Source: Glaciecola amylolytica
GTDB taxonomy: Bacteria; Bacteroidota; Bacteroidia; Flavobacteriales_D; Crocinitomicaceae
DNA length: 64,000 nt
Direction: 5' to 3'
Assembly: GCA_003856375.1 (NCBI GenBank)
Contig: CP034120.1
Span: 372,001-436,000 of the forward strand
The position numbers were made by a program, and so were the translations under genes. This document shows, one piece after another, positions 48,240 through 57,559 of the stretch (the stretch's first letter is position 1; every line of letters starts with the position of its first letter). The notes beneath the pieces are model-generated. The model was not told the origin of the DNA and searched no databases. It saw only the letters and a program-made list of their open reading frames with translations.

Positions 48240-51200
48240 ATGTTACGTAAACTCAACTTGTTATTTGCAAGTATCTTGTTGACAGTGACTTACGGTTATT
48301 CCCAATCTGGTTTGGGGACTATCCGTGGTAGCGTTGTTGATAAGGACAGCAAGGAGGCTATATACGATTGTATCATAGTCATCAAGCAAAATGGAACAGT
48401 TAAGGGGAATACTACCACCGACATGGATGGTAAGTTTCAACTTAACTCGTTGACGCCAGGTTCCTACGATGTTGAGATCAGTAATCCAGGGGAAGGTTAT
48501 CAGCCAACAGCTATTAAAGGAGTTGTTGTCAATGCTGACCGTATTACCTTCCTGGACAATACTGCTCTGGGACTTCCAACCGATGCGAAAGAAATCGAGG
48601 AAGTTGTCGTTGTGGCCTACAAGGTTCCACTAATCAATAAGGATGGAGGTCCGTCAGGAGCCACTGTTACGCGGGAGGATATCCAGCGCATGCCAACTCG
48701 TTCTGCAGCAGGTGTTGCAAGTACTGTAGGTGGTGTACAAACAGATGAAGGAAGTGGAGACATTTCTGTTCGTGGTTCTCGTTCTGATGGTACTTACTTC
48801 TTCATTGACGGTATTAAAGTACGTGGATCTTCCAACTTGCCAAAATCAGCAATTGAAGAAGTTTCGGTTATCACGGGTGGTTTGCCTGCAAACTATGGTG
48901 ATGCAACCGGAGGTATTATTGCGGTTACAACTCGTGGACCTTCTGCAAAGTATTTCGGATCGTTGGAAGGTGTAACTTCCGGATTCTATTTCAAAGGAAA
49001 AGACCCGAACGGGTATGACGGAAAAGTAATCGGATTGGATAAATTCGGATACAACCTTGTGGAAGGATTGATCGCAGGGCCGTTATTGATGAGAAAAGAT
49101 TCTACAGGTAAAAAAACAAAACCAATCTTAGGATTCTTACTTTCTGTAAACTACACCAACGAATTGGACAGCCGTCCGGTAAACGGAGGAACTTACAGAA
49201 TCAAGAAAGAAGCAAGAGATTATTTGTTGGAAAACCCTGTTAGAGCAAGTGCTACAGGAAACGGAACATTCCACAATGCAAACTATTTGCGTGCGAGTGA
49301 TTTCGAGAAAACAAAATGGAGAATGAATGCTGCGCGTTCTACGCTTTCAGCTTCTGCTAAAATTGATGTGAATACAGGACCATCTGTGAACTTAACATTT
49401 GGTGGATCATTGAACTACTCTTACGGAAGTAACTACGATTACACGAATTCATTGATGAACTTCACGAACTTCGGGGTGTTCAACCAATTGGATTACCGTG
49501 TTTATGGTCGCTTTACGCAACGTTTCTCTAACAACAAAGAGGGATCAAGTTCAAAAGTGAAGTCGGCATTCTACTCATTGATGGTTGACTACTCTAAAAC
49601 AAAAGTTGAAACTTATGACAAAAAGCATAAGTACGACTTGTTCAGCTACGGACACGTAGGGAAGTTCACAAGAAATTTCAGACCTACTTATGAGTTCAAA
49701 AACGGAGATTACTATCAAACTGCAACTCCTGAGGAGTATTTAGTGCAATTTGAAGCGTCTCAGACGAATCAGGCTTTGGCTTCAATCACTCAAAACTATT
49801 TTGATTTATATGCAAATGATCCGGTAGGAAACTATCAGACATTGTTGCAGGTTCAAGGTGGTCGTGCATTGAGAAATGGTGACGTTCCTACATCTGTTTA
49901 CGGTATCTGGAATAACATCGGTACACCAAACAATGGTTTTGGAAAACAAGAACAAGATCAGTTCCGTATTACAGGTTCTGGATCTGTTAACGTAGGTGAT
50001 CACTCCATTTCACTTGGATTTGAATATGAGCAACGTTGGGATAGAGGTTGGACTAACGGAAACGCTGGACCAATCGAATTGTGGACAGTTGCACGTTTGT
50101 ATGCAAACAACCACTTGACAGAGTTGGATTTATCTAACCCGCATGTTGTTGATTTCGGATCTTACCAACAATACAGCTATGACCGTTTGAATACAGGTTA
50201 CGCTTATACTTCCGGAACAGGACAGTATGGAGGTCAGGAAAATAACGATAAGCAATCATTCTTTGATTACAACCTTCGTCAAAAACTTGGATTTGATCCG
50301 GCTGGAACTGATTACGTTGTAATCGATCAGTACGACCCAAGTACTTTCTCTTTGGATATGTTCTCTCCTGATGAATTGTTTAATCAGGGTAATAACTATG
50401 TGAACTACTTCGGTTACGATCACACAGGTAAGAAAGTAAAAGGAAACACAGATATCAACAAGTACTTCAACGAGTTTGATGAAAACGGAAATTACAAACG
50501 TTTTATCGGAGCATTCCAACCGGTTTATATTGCTGGTTACATCATGGATAAGTTTGCTTTCAAGGATATCGTATTTAACGTTGGTGTTCGTGTGGATGTA
50601 TTTGATGCGAACCAACCGGTTTTGAAGGATAAATATTTGGTTTATACAGCAAACAATGTTTCGGAAGCAAGATCTTTGATCTCTGGTGACCCTACGAAGT
50701 TTGCAAACATGGTGATCCCTACATCAATGGGTGATGATTATGTAGTATATGTTGATGATGTTACGAATCCTACAAAAATCAATGGATTCCGTAATGGAGA
50801 TCAGTGGTATGATGCGAGTGGTATTGCAATTGAGGATCCTAAATTGATCCGCGGTGTTACAGGTATCTCTCCTTGGTTGAAAAATCCTTCTGCTGCTGCA
50901 AATTCACGTGTGAATGCAGATGCATTTGAAGATTACAAACCACAGATCAATGTGATGCCTCGTATCGCATTCTCATTCCCGATCTCAGATGAAGCATCAT
51001 TCTTTGCTCATTACGATATCTTGACAAAACGTCCGACTTCAGGTGTTCGTTTCAACCCGATCGATTACCAATTCATCGAAGCTCGTACAAATACAATCAA
51101 TAACCCGAATTTGAAGCCGGAGCAAACGATCGATTACGAGATCGGATTCCAGCAGGTATTGACTAAAACGTCTTCATTGAAGATTTCAGCATTCTACCGT

Positions 51201-52016
51201 GAGCAACGTAACAATGTTCAGTTGATGAACGTGTTTGAAGCTTACCCGAATACGTACCGTACATTCGGTAACCGTGACTTTGGTACAGTTAAAGGTTTAA
51301 CGGTTTCTTATGACTTACGTAGAACAGGTAATGTTCGTATGACAGCTGCGTATACATTGCAGTTTGCTGACGGAACTGGTTCTGATGCAACATCTGCTGC
51401 AACTTTGTTGACAGGTCTTCAAACAGCTGGTTTGCCAAACTTGAGAAGTGTGTTCCCTTACTCTTATGACCAACGTCATAACTTCGCGATCACATTCGAT
51501 TACCGTTATGGTGAAGGAGCTGATTACAACGGACCAATGATTGGTGATGCTAAAATCTTAGAGAATACAGGTTTGAACTTGATTACAAATATCTACTCAG
51601 GATCTCCTTATACTTCTCAGACTGGTGTTACAGGTGATGCATTGATTCAACCAAATTCATCAGGTATTACTGGAACTGTGAATGGTTCTCGTTTGCCATG
51701 GCAATACCGTTTGGATCTTCAGTTAGACCGAACATTTGGGATTGATTTTGGAAAAGACGGTAAAAAGAAATCAACATATTTGAATGTTTATTTGCGTGTT
51801 ACCAACCTTTTCAACACAATGAACGTTCTTGGAGTTTATAGAGCGACGGGTAACTGGAATGATGATGGATATTTGGCTGCTGCTCAATACCAAACATCTA
51901 TCCAAAACCAGTTGGATGAGCAGTCTTTCAGAGACTATTATGCAATGAAAGTAGCTAATCCGTTTAATATTAGTGCACCAAGAACAATTCGCTTAGGAGT
52001 TAAGTTTGATTTCTAA
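48240..52016 (+). CDS. TonB-dependent outer-membrane receptor (non-SusC, T9SS-cargo operon)
   Basis: 1258 residues. Signal peptide MLRKLNLLFASILLTVTYGYS, carboxypeptidase-regulatory-like beta domain (about 25-110, GTIRGSVVDKDSKEAI and TTTDMDGKFQLNSLTPGSYDVEI), plug domain (about 140-240, RMPTRSAAGVASTVGGVQTDEGSGDISVRGSRSDGTYFFIDG shape) and a 22-strand barrel ending RTIRLGVKFDF. It imports an unknown ligand with TonB energy. No SusD lipoprotein is adjacent; instead a giant T9SS protein follows after 19 bases and a PorV-like protein after that. Codons such as CGT, GGT, GCT, AAC and TTC are frequent, as in highly expressed genes here. Confidence 0.9.
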   Translation: MLRKLNLLFASILLTVTYGYSQSGLGTIRGSVVDKDSKEAIYDCIIVIKQNGTVKGNTTTDMDGKFQLNSLTPGSYDVEISNPGEGYQPTAIKGVVVNADRITFLDNTALGLPTDAKEIEEVVVVAYKVPLINKDGGPSGATVTREDIQRMPTRSAAGVASTVGGVQTDEGSGDISVRGSRSDGTYFFIDGIKVRGSSNLPKSAIEEVSVITGGLPANYGDATGGIIAVTTRGPSAKYFGSLEGVTSGFYFKGKDPNGYDGKVIGLDKFGYNLVEGLIAGPLLMRKDSTGKKTKPILGFLLSVNYTNELDSRPVNGGTYRIKKEARDYLLENPVRASATGNGTFHNANYLRASDFEKTKWRMNAARSTLSASAKIDVNTGPSVNLTFGGSLNYSYGSNYDYTNSLMNFTNFGVFNQLDYRVYGRFTQRFSNNKEGSSSKVKSAFYSLMVDYSKTKVETYDKKHKYDLFSYGHVGKFTRNFRPTYEFKNGDYYQTATPEEYLVQFEASQTNQALASITQNYFDLYANDPVGNYQTLLQVQGGRALRNGDVPTSVYGIWNNIGTPNNGFGKQEQDQFRITGSGSVNVGDHSISLGFEYEQRWDRGWTNGNAGPIELWTVARLYANNHLTELDLSNPHVVDFGSYQQYSYDRLNTGYAYTSGTGQYGGQENNDKQSFFDYNLRQKLGFDPAGTDYVVIDQYDPSTFSLDMFSPDELFNQGNNYVNYFGYDHTGKKVKGNTDINKYFNEFDENGNYKRFIGAFQPVYIAGYIMDKFAFKDIVFNVGVRVDVFDANQPVLKDKYLVYTANNVSEARSLISGDPTKFANMVIPTSMGDDYVVYVDDVTNPTKINGFRNGDQWYDASGIAIEDPKLIRGVTGISPWLKNPSAAANSRVNADAFEDYKPQINVMPRIAFSFPISDEASFFAHYDILTKRPTSGVRFNPIDYQFIEARTNTINNPNLKPEQTIDYEIGFQQVLTKTSSLKISAFYREQRNNVQLMNVFEAYPNTYRTFGNRDFGTVKGLTVSYDLRRTGNVRMTAAYTLQFADGTGSDATSAATLLTGLQTAGLPNLRSVFPYSYDQRHNFAITFDYRYGEGADYNGPMIGDAKILENTGLNLITNIYSGSPYTSQTGVTGDALIQPNSSGITGTVNGSRLPWQYRLDLQLDRTFGIDFGKDGKKKSTYLNVYLRVTNLFNTMNVLGVYRATGNWNDDGYLAAAQYQTSIQNQLDEQSFRDYYAMKVANPFNISAPRTIRLGVKFDF

Positions 52017-52035
52017 GAAAGAAAAAAATTAAAGT

Positions 52036-55000
52036 ATGAGACGAACATTTAAATACTTATCACTCGCACTCACGATGTGTTTCGTTGGTCAAGCCAGCGC
52101 TTACAATCATGATTTTGAGAAAAGTGGGAAGCCGGGAGGAAAACCGAAGCCCACGGTAGCAGCGAAGGCCGCAAATTGTGCCCCAGCGAATTACCGTTTA
52201 ACGATGGACTTTAATGATGTTAGTTGCCAATTAGAAACGGGAGGGCTTTTGTTCCTGGATCGTGCTAATGGACTTGCAACATATACAGTTCCAAAAAAGA
52301 AAGGAAGTGAAACTGCTGTAACAACAATTTACGCAGGAGCACTTTGGATGGGGGGAACAGACGTCAACGGTCAGTTGAAATTAGCAGCGGTTAAATTCCG
52401 TCAAGATGGAAACGACTTCTGGCCTGGACCTTTGTCAATTGATTTCGGAACAGGGAATTTTAACCCGGGAGTTCCACAGGGAGATACAGCTCGTCGTGAT
52501 TACGGTGCTGGTACAATCGACCCGGATCAATGTTTGTTGTTTGACAACATCTTCACAACTACCAAAGCTGGAGTTATCATGTTCGTTACGTACATGGAAT
52601 GTACTACCGGAGACTGTCCGGTACCAAGTAATGAGACAATGGCTCAAATCAATGCTTGGCCAGGAAACGGAGACGTTAGCCGTGGACAGGATCAATTCCT
52701 TGCTCCATTCTATGACAACAATGATGACATGATTTACGAACCATTGGATGGAGATTATCCTTGGTACGATGATATCTTAGGTCGTGATGACATTCAATGT
52801 GGATCTGACCGTCGTGTATCATTATTCGGAGATCAAAACCACTGGTGGGTATTCAACGATAAAGGAAACATCCACACGGAATCTCAAGGAGAACCAATCG
52901 GTATGGAAATCCACGCACAGGCGTTCGCTTTTGCTACGGATGATGAGATCAACAAAATGACGTTCTATAACTATGAGTTGATCAACCGTGGTACTCAAAC
53001 ATTGTACGATACTTACTTCTCTCAGTATGTTGATGCCGATTTAGGAAACTACAATGATGACTACGCAGGATGTGACGTTACACGTGGATTAAGTTACATG
53101 TATAACGGAGATTTGAATGATGAGCCTAACTCAGGACGCCCTGGATTTGGTCAGAATCCTCCTGCAATCGGAATTGACTTCTTCGAAGGTCCTTACCAGG
53201 ATGCAGACGGAATCGATAACCCGGGACCTGTCTTTAATTCATCTACTGGTCAATGGGATGTTCCAACTGTAGCAAATGCTCTTGCAAACAAAGGAATTGT
53301 TTATAGAGGTTTGGGAATTGGTTACGGAGATACAATCGTGGATAACGAGCGTTACGGGATGCGTAACTTTACAATCTATACAGGGGTAAATGCACCAGCA
53401 GGACAATCAGATCCAGGTTCAGCGGCTCAATTCTACAACTACATGCAAGGATTGTGGCAGTTTGGAGATCAGTTGTACTACGGAGGAACAGGTTTCCCTG
53501 GAGCACCATGTGTAGGATCTATTCCAACAAACTATATGTTCCCTGCTGATTCTGATACATTGCATTGGGCAACTGGAGGAACTAACCCAGGATTTACTTG
53601 GTCAGAATTCGAACCATGTGGTTTGGGATCTACATCTAACCCTTCAGGTGACCGTCGTTTCGTACAGTCTGCTGGACCATTTACATTACGTCCGGGAGCA
53701 GTAAATAACATTACAGTTGGTATCGTTTACGCAAGAAGTTTCGAAGGACAAATTTTCTCTTCTGTTAACTCTTTGAAAACAGCAGATACGAAAGCTCAGG
53801 CTTTGTTCGACAACTGTTTCCGTATTTTGGAGCCACCAAATGCTCCGGTTATGACGATTCAGGAAATGGGTAATGAGTTAATCATTATGTTGGATAACCC
53901 TGTTAACTCAAATAACTACAAAGAAAAATATATCGAAGAAGATAAGATTAACATCGTTGATCCATCTACAGGAGGTATTATCTACGACAAATTCTACCGT
54001 TTTGAAGGATACCAGATTTATCAGTTGAAAGATGCATCTATCGGTATTACTGATTTGGATGATCAAACAGTAGCTCGTCCGGTAGCACAATGTGATATTA
54101 AAAACGGAGTGAAGCGCTTGATCAACTTCGAATTTGATGAAGAAATGGGGTATTCTTTCCCTGTTGAAAAAGTGAAAGGATCAGATCTTGGAATCAAACA
54201 CACATTCCGTGTTACTGAAGATTTGTTCGCAGCGGGAGACCGTCGCTTAGTAAACTTCAAGACTTATTACTTCATCGCAGTAGCATACGGATACAACAGC
54301 TATAAGCCTTACGATCCAAGTGATGCACAATACCTGGATGGACAAAAGAAACCATATTTGCGATCTCGTATCAATGCAGATGGTTCACCATTAGCTGGTA
54401 TTCCTGCAATTCCACATCACGTGGCACCTGAGTTAGGAGGATCTTTAGCGAATTCTATCTACGGACAAACTCCACGTATTACACGTTTGGATGGAACCGG
54501 AAACGGAGGTCGTGAATTGCAATTGACAACCGCATCAGAAAATGCGATTGTAGCAAACGGTTTCAAAGATGAGTTGGAATACGACTACAACGGTGGACCA
54601 ATCAATGTAAAAGTGATCGATCCATTGAACGTTGTGGGAGGTTACTACGAATGTGAGTTCCGTGACTATGTCGGATTATCCGGAGTTGGAACAACACCTG
54701 CAGATATCAAAGGAATCGACACGGCAAGCTGGGTTGTTTACCGTTATGATGCAAAAGATGGAAACCTATTGGATTCCGTGACTTCAGATGTAACAATCCG
54801 ACAAGGAAATGAGCAGGTTGTACCGAAATGGGGAGTTTCCATCGAGATTTTCCAGGATAAGTACTACTTCCCATCGGGAGTGAATCCGGCGGTTCACTTG
54901 TATGCAGACCCGTTGTCAGCGAGTTTGTCTTACTCAGATTCTACCAAGCAATGGTTAGACTTTGTGAAGGATGATGCTTCGTTAACACCGCGCAACTGGC

Positions 55001-56226
55001 TTCGAACAGGAACTTACAGTCCGGATAATGCAACGGAATGTACTCCATGGCAGGGAGCAGCTTATCTGAATCCATGTTGTTTCCCTGATGAGATCGGTCG
55101 TGATCCGAAAGAGAAATACAACAAATTACTTGGAGGAGGAATCGGACCGCACAAACTGACAGGATACCAGTGTGATTTCATGCCGTTGGCTTACCCGAGC
55201 AACTACTCCGGTGTTGCGGTAGCTCGTTTGAATGCATCGATCAAGTATTTACCAAGTGTGGATATCGTGATTACTTCTGACAAGTCTAAATGGACACGTT
55301 GTGTGGTTGTTGAACTAGGTCGTGATGCAAACCTGAACCAAGGAGGCGGACAACCAGGAAGACTGCGTGCAGCACCATCAGTAGACAAAGACGGAAATCC
55401 GGATGGAACAGGAACAACAGGTATGGGCTGGTTCCCGGGTTATGCGATTGATTTGGAAACAGGAGCACGTTTGCACATGGCTTTCGGAGAGAATTCATTC
55501 TTAGGAGGTGATAATGGAGCAGACATGGTTTGGAATCCAAGCAGCCGTGAGTTTGATGGAAATGGTTTACCGGTATTCGGAGGTAACCAACCGATCTGGG
55601 TGTTCGGAGTGAACATCAACGGAGAAGGTTGTCCTTACTACGATGGAGTAAACACCTGGACTTACGATCAGTTCCAATTGGCAACAACAAACTCATACAA
55701 GAGATTGTATACCAGTTTGATGTGGATTGCGAATCCGTTAACAGCAGAAGATCATTCGTTCATGGAATCGAATGCTCGTATCAAGTTGCGTGTGAACAAA
55801 CAATACACAGACTATACTGCAACAGGAAAGAACGGAGGACGTCCGATGTATTCGTGGTCAATGAATGATCTACAGACAACGACAGCAAGCAGAGATGTTT
55901 TGGCAAGTGCATTGGATTTGATCAATGTGGTTCCAAACCCTTACTATGCTTTCTCAGAGTACGAGCGTAACCGAATCGATACACGTGTTAAGATTGTAAA
56001 CTTGCCGGATCAATGTACGGTAACGATCTACAACGTGAGTGGAAAACTAATCCGTCAGTTCAAGAAAGACAATCAGGTAACATACATTGATTGGGATTTG
56101 AAGAACACGATTGGAGTTCCGATTGCTAGTGGAGTTTATTTGATCCACGTAGAAGTACCGGGAGTTGGCGAACGCATTGTGAAGTTCTTCGGAGGAATGC
56201 GTCAGGTTGACCTTGAAACAATTTAA
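52036..56226 (+). CDS. Giant secreted protein with T9SS type A-like sorting domain, copy A
   Basis: 1396 residues with a signal peptide (MRRTFKYL...ASAYN). The N-terminal block (CAPANYRLTMDFNDVSCQLETGG, then YAGALWMGGTD and FWPGPLSIDFG) is one I recognise from large uncharacterised secreted Bacteroidota proteins. Residues about 190-700 hold further domains (FYNYELINRGTQTL, DDYAGCDVTRGLSYMYNGD). The last 100 (VVPNPYYAFSEYERNRIDT ... TVTIYNVSGKLIRQF ... PIASGVYLIHVEVPG) form a T9SS type A-like sorting domain with an extra KFFGGMRQVDLETI tail. It follows the TonB receptor by 19 bases. A tandem copy lies at 57560-61783. Function unknown. Confidence 0.85.
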   Translation: MRRTFKYLSLALTMCFVGQASAYNHDFEKSGKPGGKPKPTVAAKAANCAPANYRLTMDFNDVSCQLETGGLLFLDRANGLATYTVPKKKGSETAVTTIYAGALWMGGTDVNGQLKLAAVKFRQDGNDFWPGPLSIDFGTGNFNPGVPQGDTARRDYGAGTIDPDQCLLFDNIFTTTKAGVIMFVTYMECTTGDCPVPSNETMAQINAWPGNGDVSRGQDQFLAPFYDNNDDMIYEPLDGDYPWYDDILGRDDIQCGSDRRVSLFGDQNHWWVFNDKGNIHTESQGEPIGMEIHAQAFAFATDDEINKMTFYNYELINRGTQTLYDTYFSQYVDADLGNYNDDYAGCDVTRGLSYMYNGDLNDEPNSGRPGFGQNPPAIGIDFFEGPYQDADGIDNPGPVFNSSTGQWDVPTVANALANKGIVYRGLGIGYGDTIVDNERYGMRNFTIYTGVNAPAGQSDPGSAAQFYNYMQGLWQFGDQLYYGGTGFPGAPCVGSIPTNYMFPADSDTLHWATGGTNPGFTWSEFEPCGLGSTSNPSGDRRFVQSAGPFTLRPGAVNNITVGIVYARSFEGQIFSSVNSLKTADTKAQALFDNCFRILEPPNAPVMTIQEMGNELIIMLDNPVNSNNYKEKYIEEDKINIVDPSTGGIIYDKFYRFEGYQIYQLKDASIGITDLDDQTVARPVAQCDIKNGVKRLINFEFDEEMGYSFPVEKVKGSDLGIKHTFRVTEDLFAAGDRRLVNFKTYYFIAVAYGYNSYKPYDPSDAQYLDGQKKPYLRSRINADGSPLAGIPAIPHHVAPELGGSLANSIYGQTPRITRLDGTGNGGRELQLTTASENAIVANGFKDELEYDYNGGPINVKVIDPLNVVGGYYECEFRDYVGLSGVGTTPADIKGIDTASWVVYRYDAKDGNLLDSVTSDVTIRQGNEQVVPKWGVSIEIFQDKYYFPSGVNPAVHLYADPLSASLSYSDSTKQWLDFVKDDASLTPRNWLRTGTYSPDNATECTPWQGAAYLNPCCFPDEIGRDPKEKYNKLLGGGIGPHKLTGYQCDFMPLAYPSNYSGVAVARLNASIKYLPSVDIVITSDKSKWTRCVVVELGRDANLNQGGGQPGRLRAAPSVDKDGNPDGTGTTGMGWFPGYAIDLETGARLHMAFGENSFLGGDNGADMVWNPSSREFDGNGLPVFGGNQPIWVFGVNINGEGCPYYDGVNTWTYDQFQLATTNSYKRLYTSLMWIANPLTAEDHSFMESNARIKLRVNKQYTDYTATGKNGGRPMYSWSMNDLQTTTASRDVLASALDLINVVPNPYYAFSEYERNRIDTRVKIVNLPDQCTVTIYNVSGKLIRQFKKDNQVTYIDWDLKNTIGVPIASGVYLIHVEVPGVGERIVKFFGGMRQVDLETI

Positions 56227-56247
56227 TCATTCTGTTAAGCAAAACGT

Positions 56248-57312
56248 ATGAAATCGATTAATAAAATTATTAAATATACAGCGATTGCTGGGGTAGTGAT
56301 GAGCTACTCCAGTGTATTCGCCGGGAACGAAGATCGTGTTGGTTCTGCTGGCGCTACACAATTATTGGTGAATCCATGGGCTAGAAGTATTGGTATCGGA
56401 GATGCAGGTGTATCCCATGTCAATGGATTAGAGGCTACATTCACAAATATTGCTGGTTTGGCTTTTACAGATAAAACTCAGATTAAGTTTAACCGCACGA
56501 ACTGGATGGGAAGCGCCGGAATTGCTTTGAATTCTGCTGGGATTGCTCAGCGAATTTCAGCATCAACGGTAATTGCTGTTTCAGTTCAGTCTATGAACTT
56601 CGGAGATATCGACAAAACGTCGGTAGATTTGCCGGAGCCTACTCAGGGAACTTTCTCTCCTCGTATGAATGTGTTTAACGTAGGTTTTGCACACAGCTTT
56701 TCATCAAGCATTTATGGAGGGGTAAACTTCAAAGTAATCTCTGAGAGTATTTCAAACTTGAGAGCGACAGGTGTTGCTTTTGACGCTGGTATCCGTTACG
56801 TTACAGGGGAACAAGATCAAATTAAATTTGGTATTGCCCTTAAAAATGTTGGACCGGTGATGAAGTACAAAGGTGATGGATTATCTGATCAGGTAAATTA
56901 TTTACAGAGCGGTAACCTTGCTACTTTGGAGCAGCGTTCTGCAACGTTCGAATTGCCTTCTTTATTAAATATTGGAGCTTCTTATGACTTCAACTTTAAT
57001 GAAAAGAATAAGTTAATCTGGAGTGCAGCTTTTACAGCAAACTCTTTCCAAAAAGATCAATACCGTATGGGATTGGATTATGGATTGACAATTGAAAAAG
57101 CAGCTTTCAATATCCGTGTTGGTTACATTGCTGAAAAAGGAATCTTTAAAACAGAAAACCGTTCAAATGCATTGACAGGACTTACTGCTGGTTTCTCTGC
57201 TGACGCTTTGGTTGGTAAAAAGAAATCTGCTTTAGGATTGGAATATGCTATGAGATTGGCTGGTCAGTTTGGTGTGATTCACACATTTGGAGCTACCATC
57301 AGCTTGAAGTAA
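56248..57312 (+). CDS. PorV/PorQ-family outer-membrane protein
   Basis: 354 residues: signal peptide (MKSINKIIKYTAIAGVVMSYSSVFA) and a 14-strand FadL-like barrel. The N-terminal GAGATQLLVNPWARSIGIGDAGV-type start and the aromatic-ended strands (FGIALKNVGPVMKYKG) match PorV/PorQ. In T9SS, PorV receives cargo after translocation and shuttles it to the attachment machinery; a paralogue encoded beside cargo could be dedicated to it (inference). It follows the copy A gene by 21 bases and is closed by a strong terminator, so receptor, cargo and PorV-like protein form one operon. Confidence 0.88.
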   Translation: MKSINKIIKYTAIAGVVMSYSSVFAGNEDRVGSAGATQLLVNPWARSIGIGDAGVSHVNGLEATFTNIAGLAFTDKTQIKFNRTNWMGSAGIALNSAGIAQRISASTVIAVSVQSMNFGDIDKTSVDLPEPTQGTFSPRMNVFNVGFAHSFSSSIYGGVNFKVISESISNLRATGVAFDAGIRYVTGEQDQIKFGIALKNVGPVMKYKGDGLSDQVNYLQSGNLATLEQRSATFELPSLLNIGASYDFNFNEKNKLIWSAAFTANSFQKDQYRMGLDYGLTIEKAAFNIRVGYIAEKGIFKTENRSNALTGLTAGFSADALVGKKKSALGLEYAMRLAGQFGVIHTFGATISLK

Positions 57313-57346
57313 TAGACACTACTTTAGTAGAGAATATCATTTAGTG

Positions 57347-57376
57347 AAGGAGGACTTATTTAAGTCCTCCTTTTTT
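57347..57376 (+). terminator. Rho-independent terminator after the PorV-like gene
   Basis: Perfect 12-bp stem AAGGAGGACTTA / TAAGTCCTCCTT with a 2-nt loop (effectively 4-6 nt), followed by T's. It ends the receptor-cargo-PorV operon. Confidence 0.93.
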
Positions 57377-57405
57377 GCGTTTATTTTTAGTGGAAAAAGT
57401 GCTTT

Positions 57406-57413
57406 TATCTTTG
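57406..57413 (+). promoter_or_regulatory. Possible -7 element (TATCTTTG) for cargo copy B
   Basis: TATCTTTG matches TAnnTTTG; the -33 region is only T-rich. If used, the copy B transcript would have a leader of about 140 nt, including the 19 bases duplicated from the copy A leader. Nothing else is visible in the gap. Confidence 0.35.
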
Positions 57414-57559
57414 TTTTTCACGGATTTACGCCAACCTTTAATTAAGAGTATTCGTTCTTTATTTTATACAACCTAAGAACCTTCTCGTTTTGGAGTGACT
57501 AACCGGGAGTCGCATCAATCAAAAGAGTTTGAGTTTTCTGGAAAGAAAAAAATGAAAGT

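Noticed and set aside
48240-52016. SusC-type assignment for the TonB receptor
   Set aside because: No SusD-like lipoprotein gene is adjacent; the neighbour is a T9SS cargo gene.
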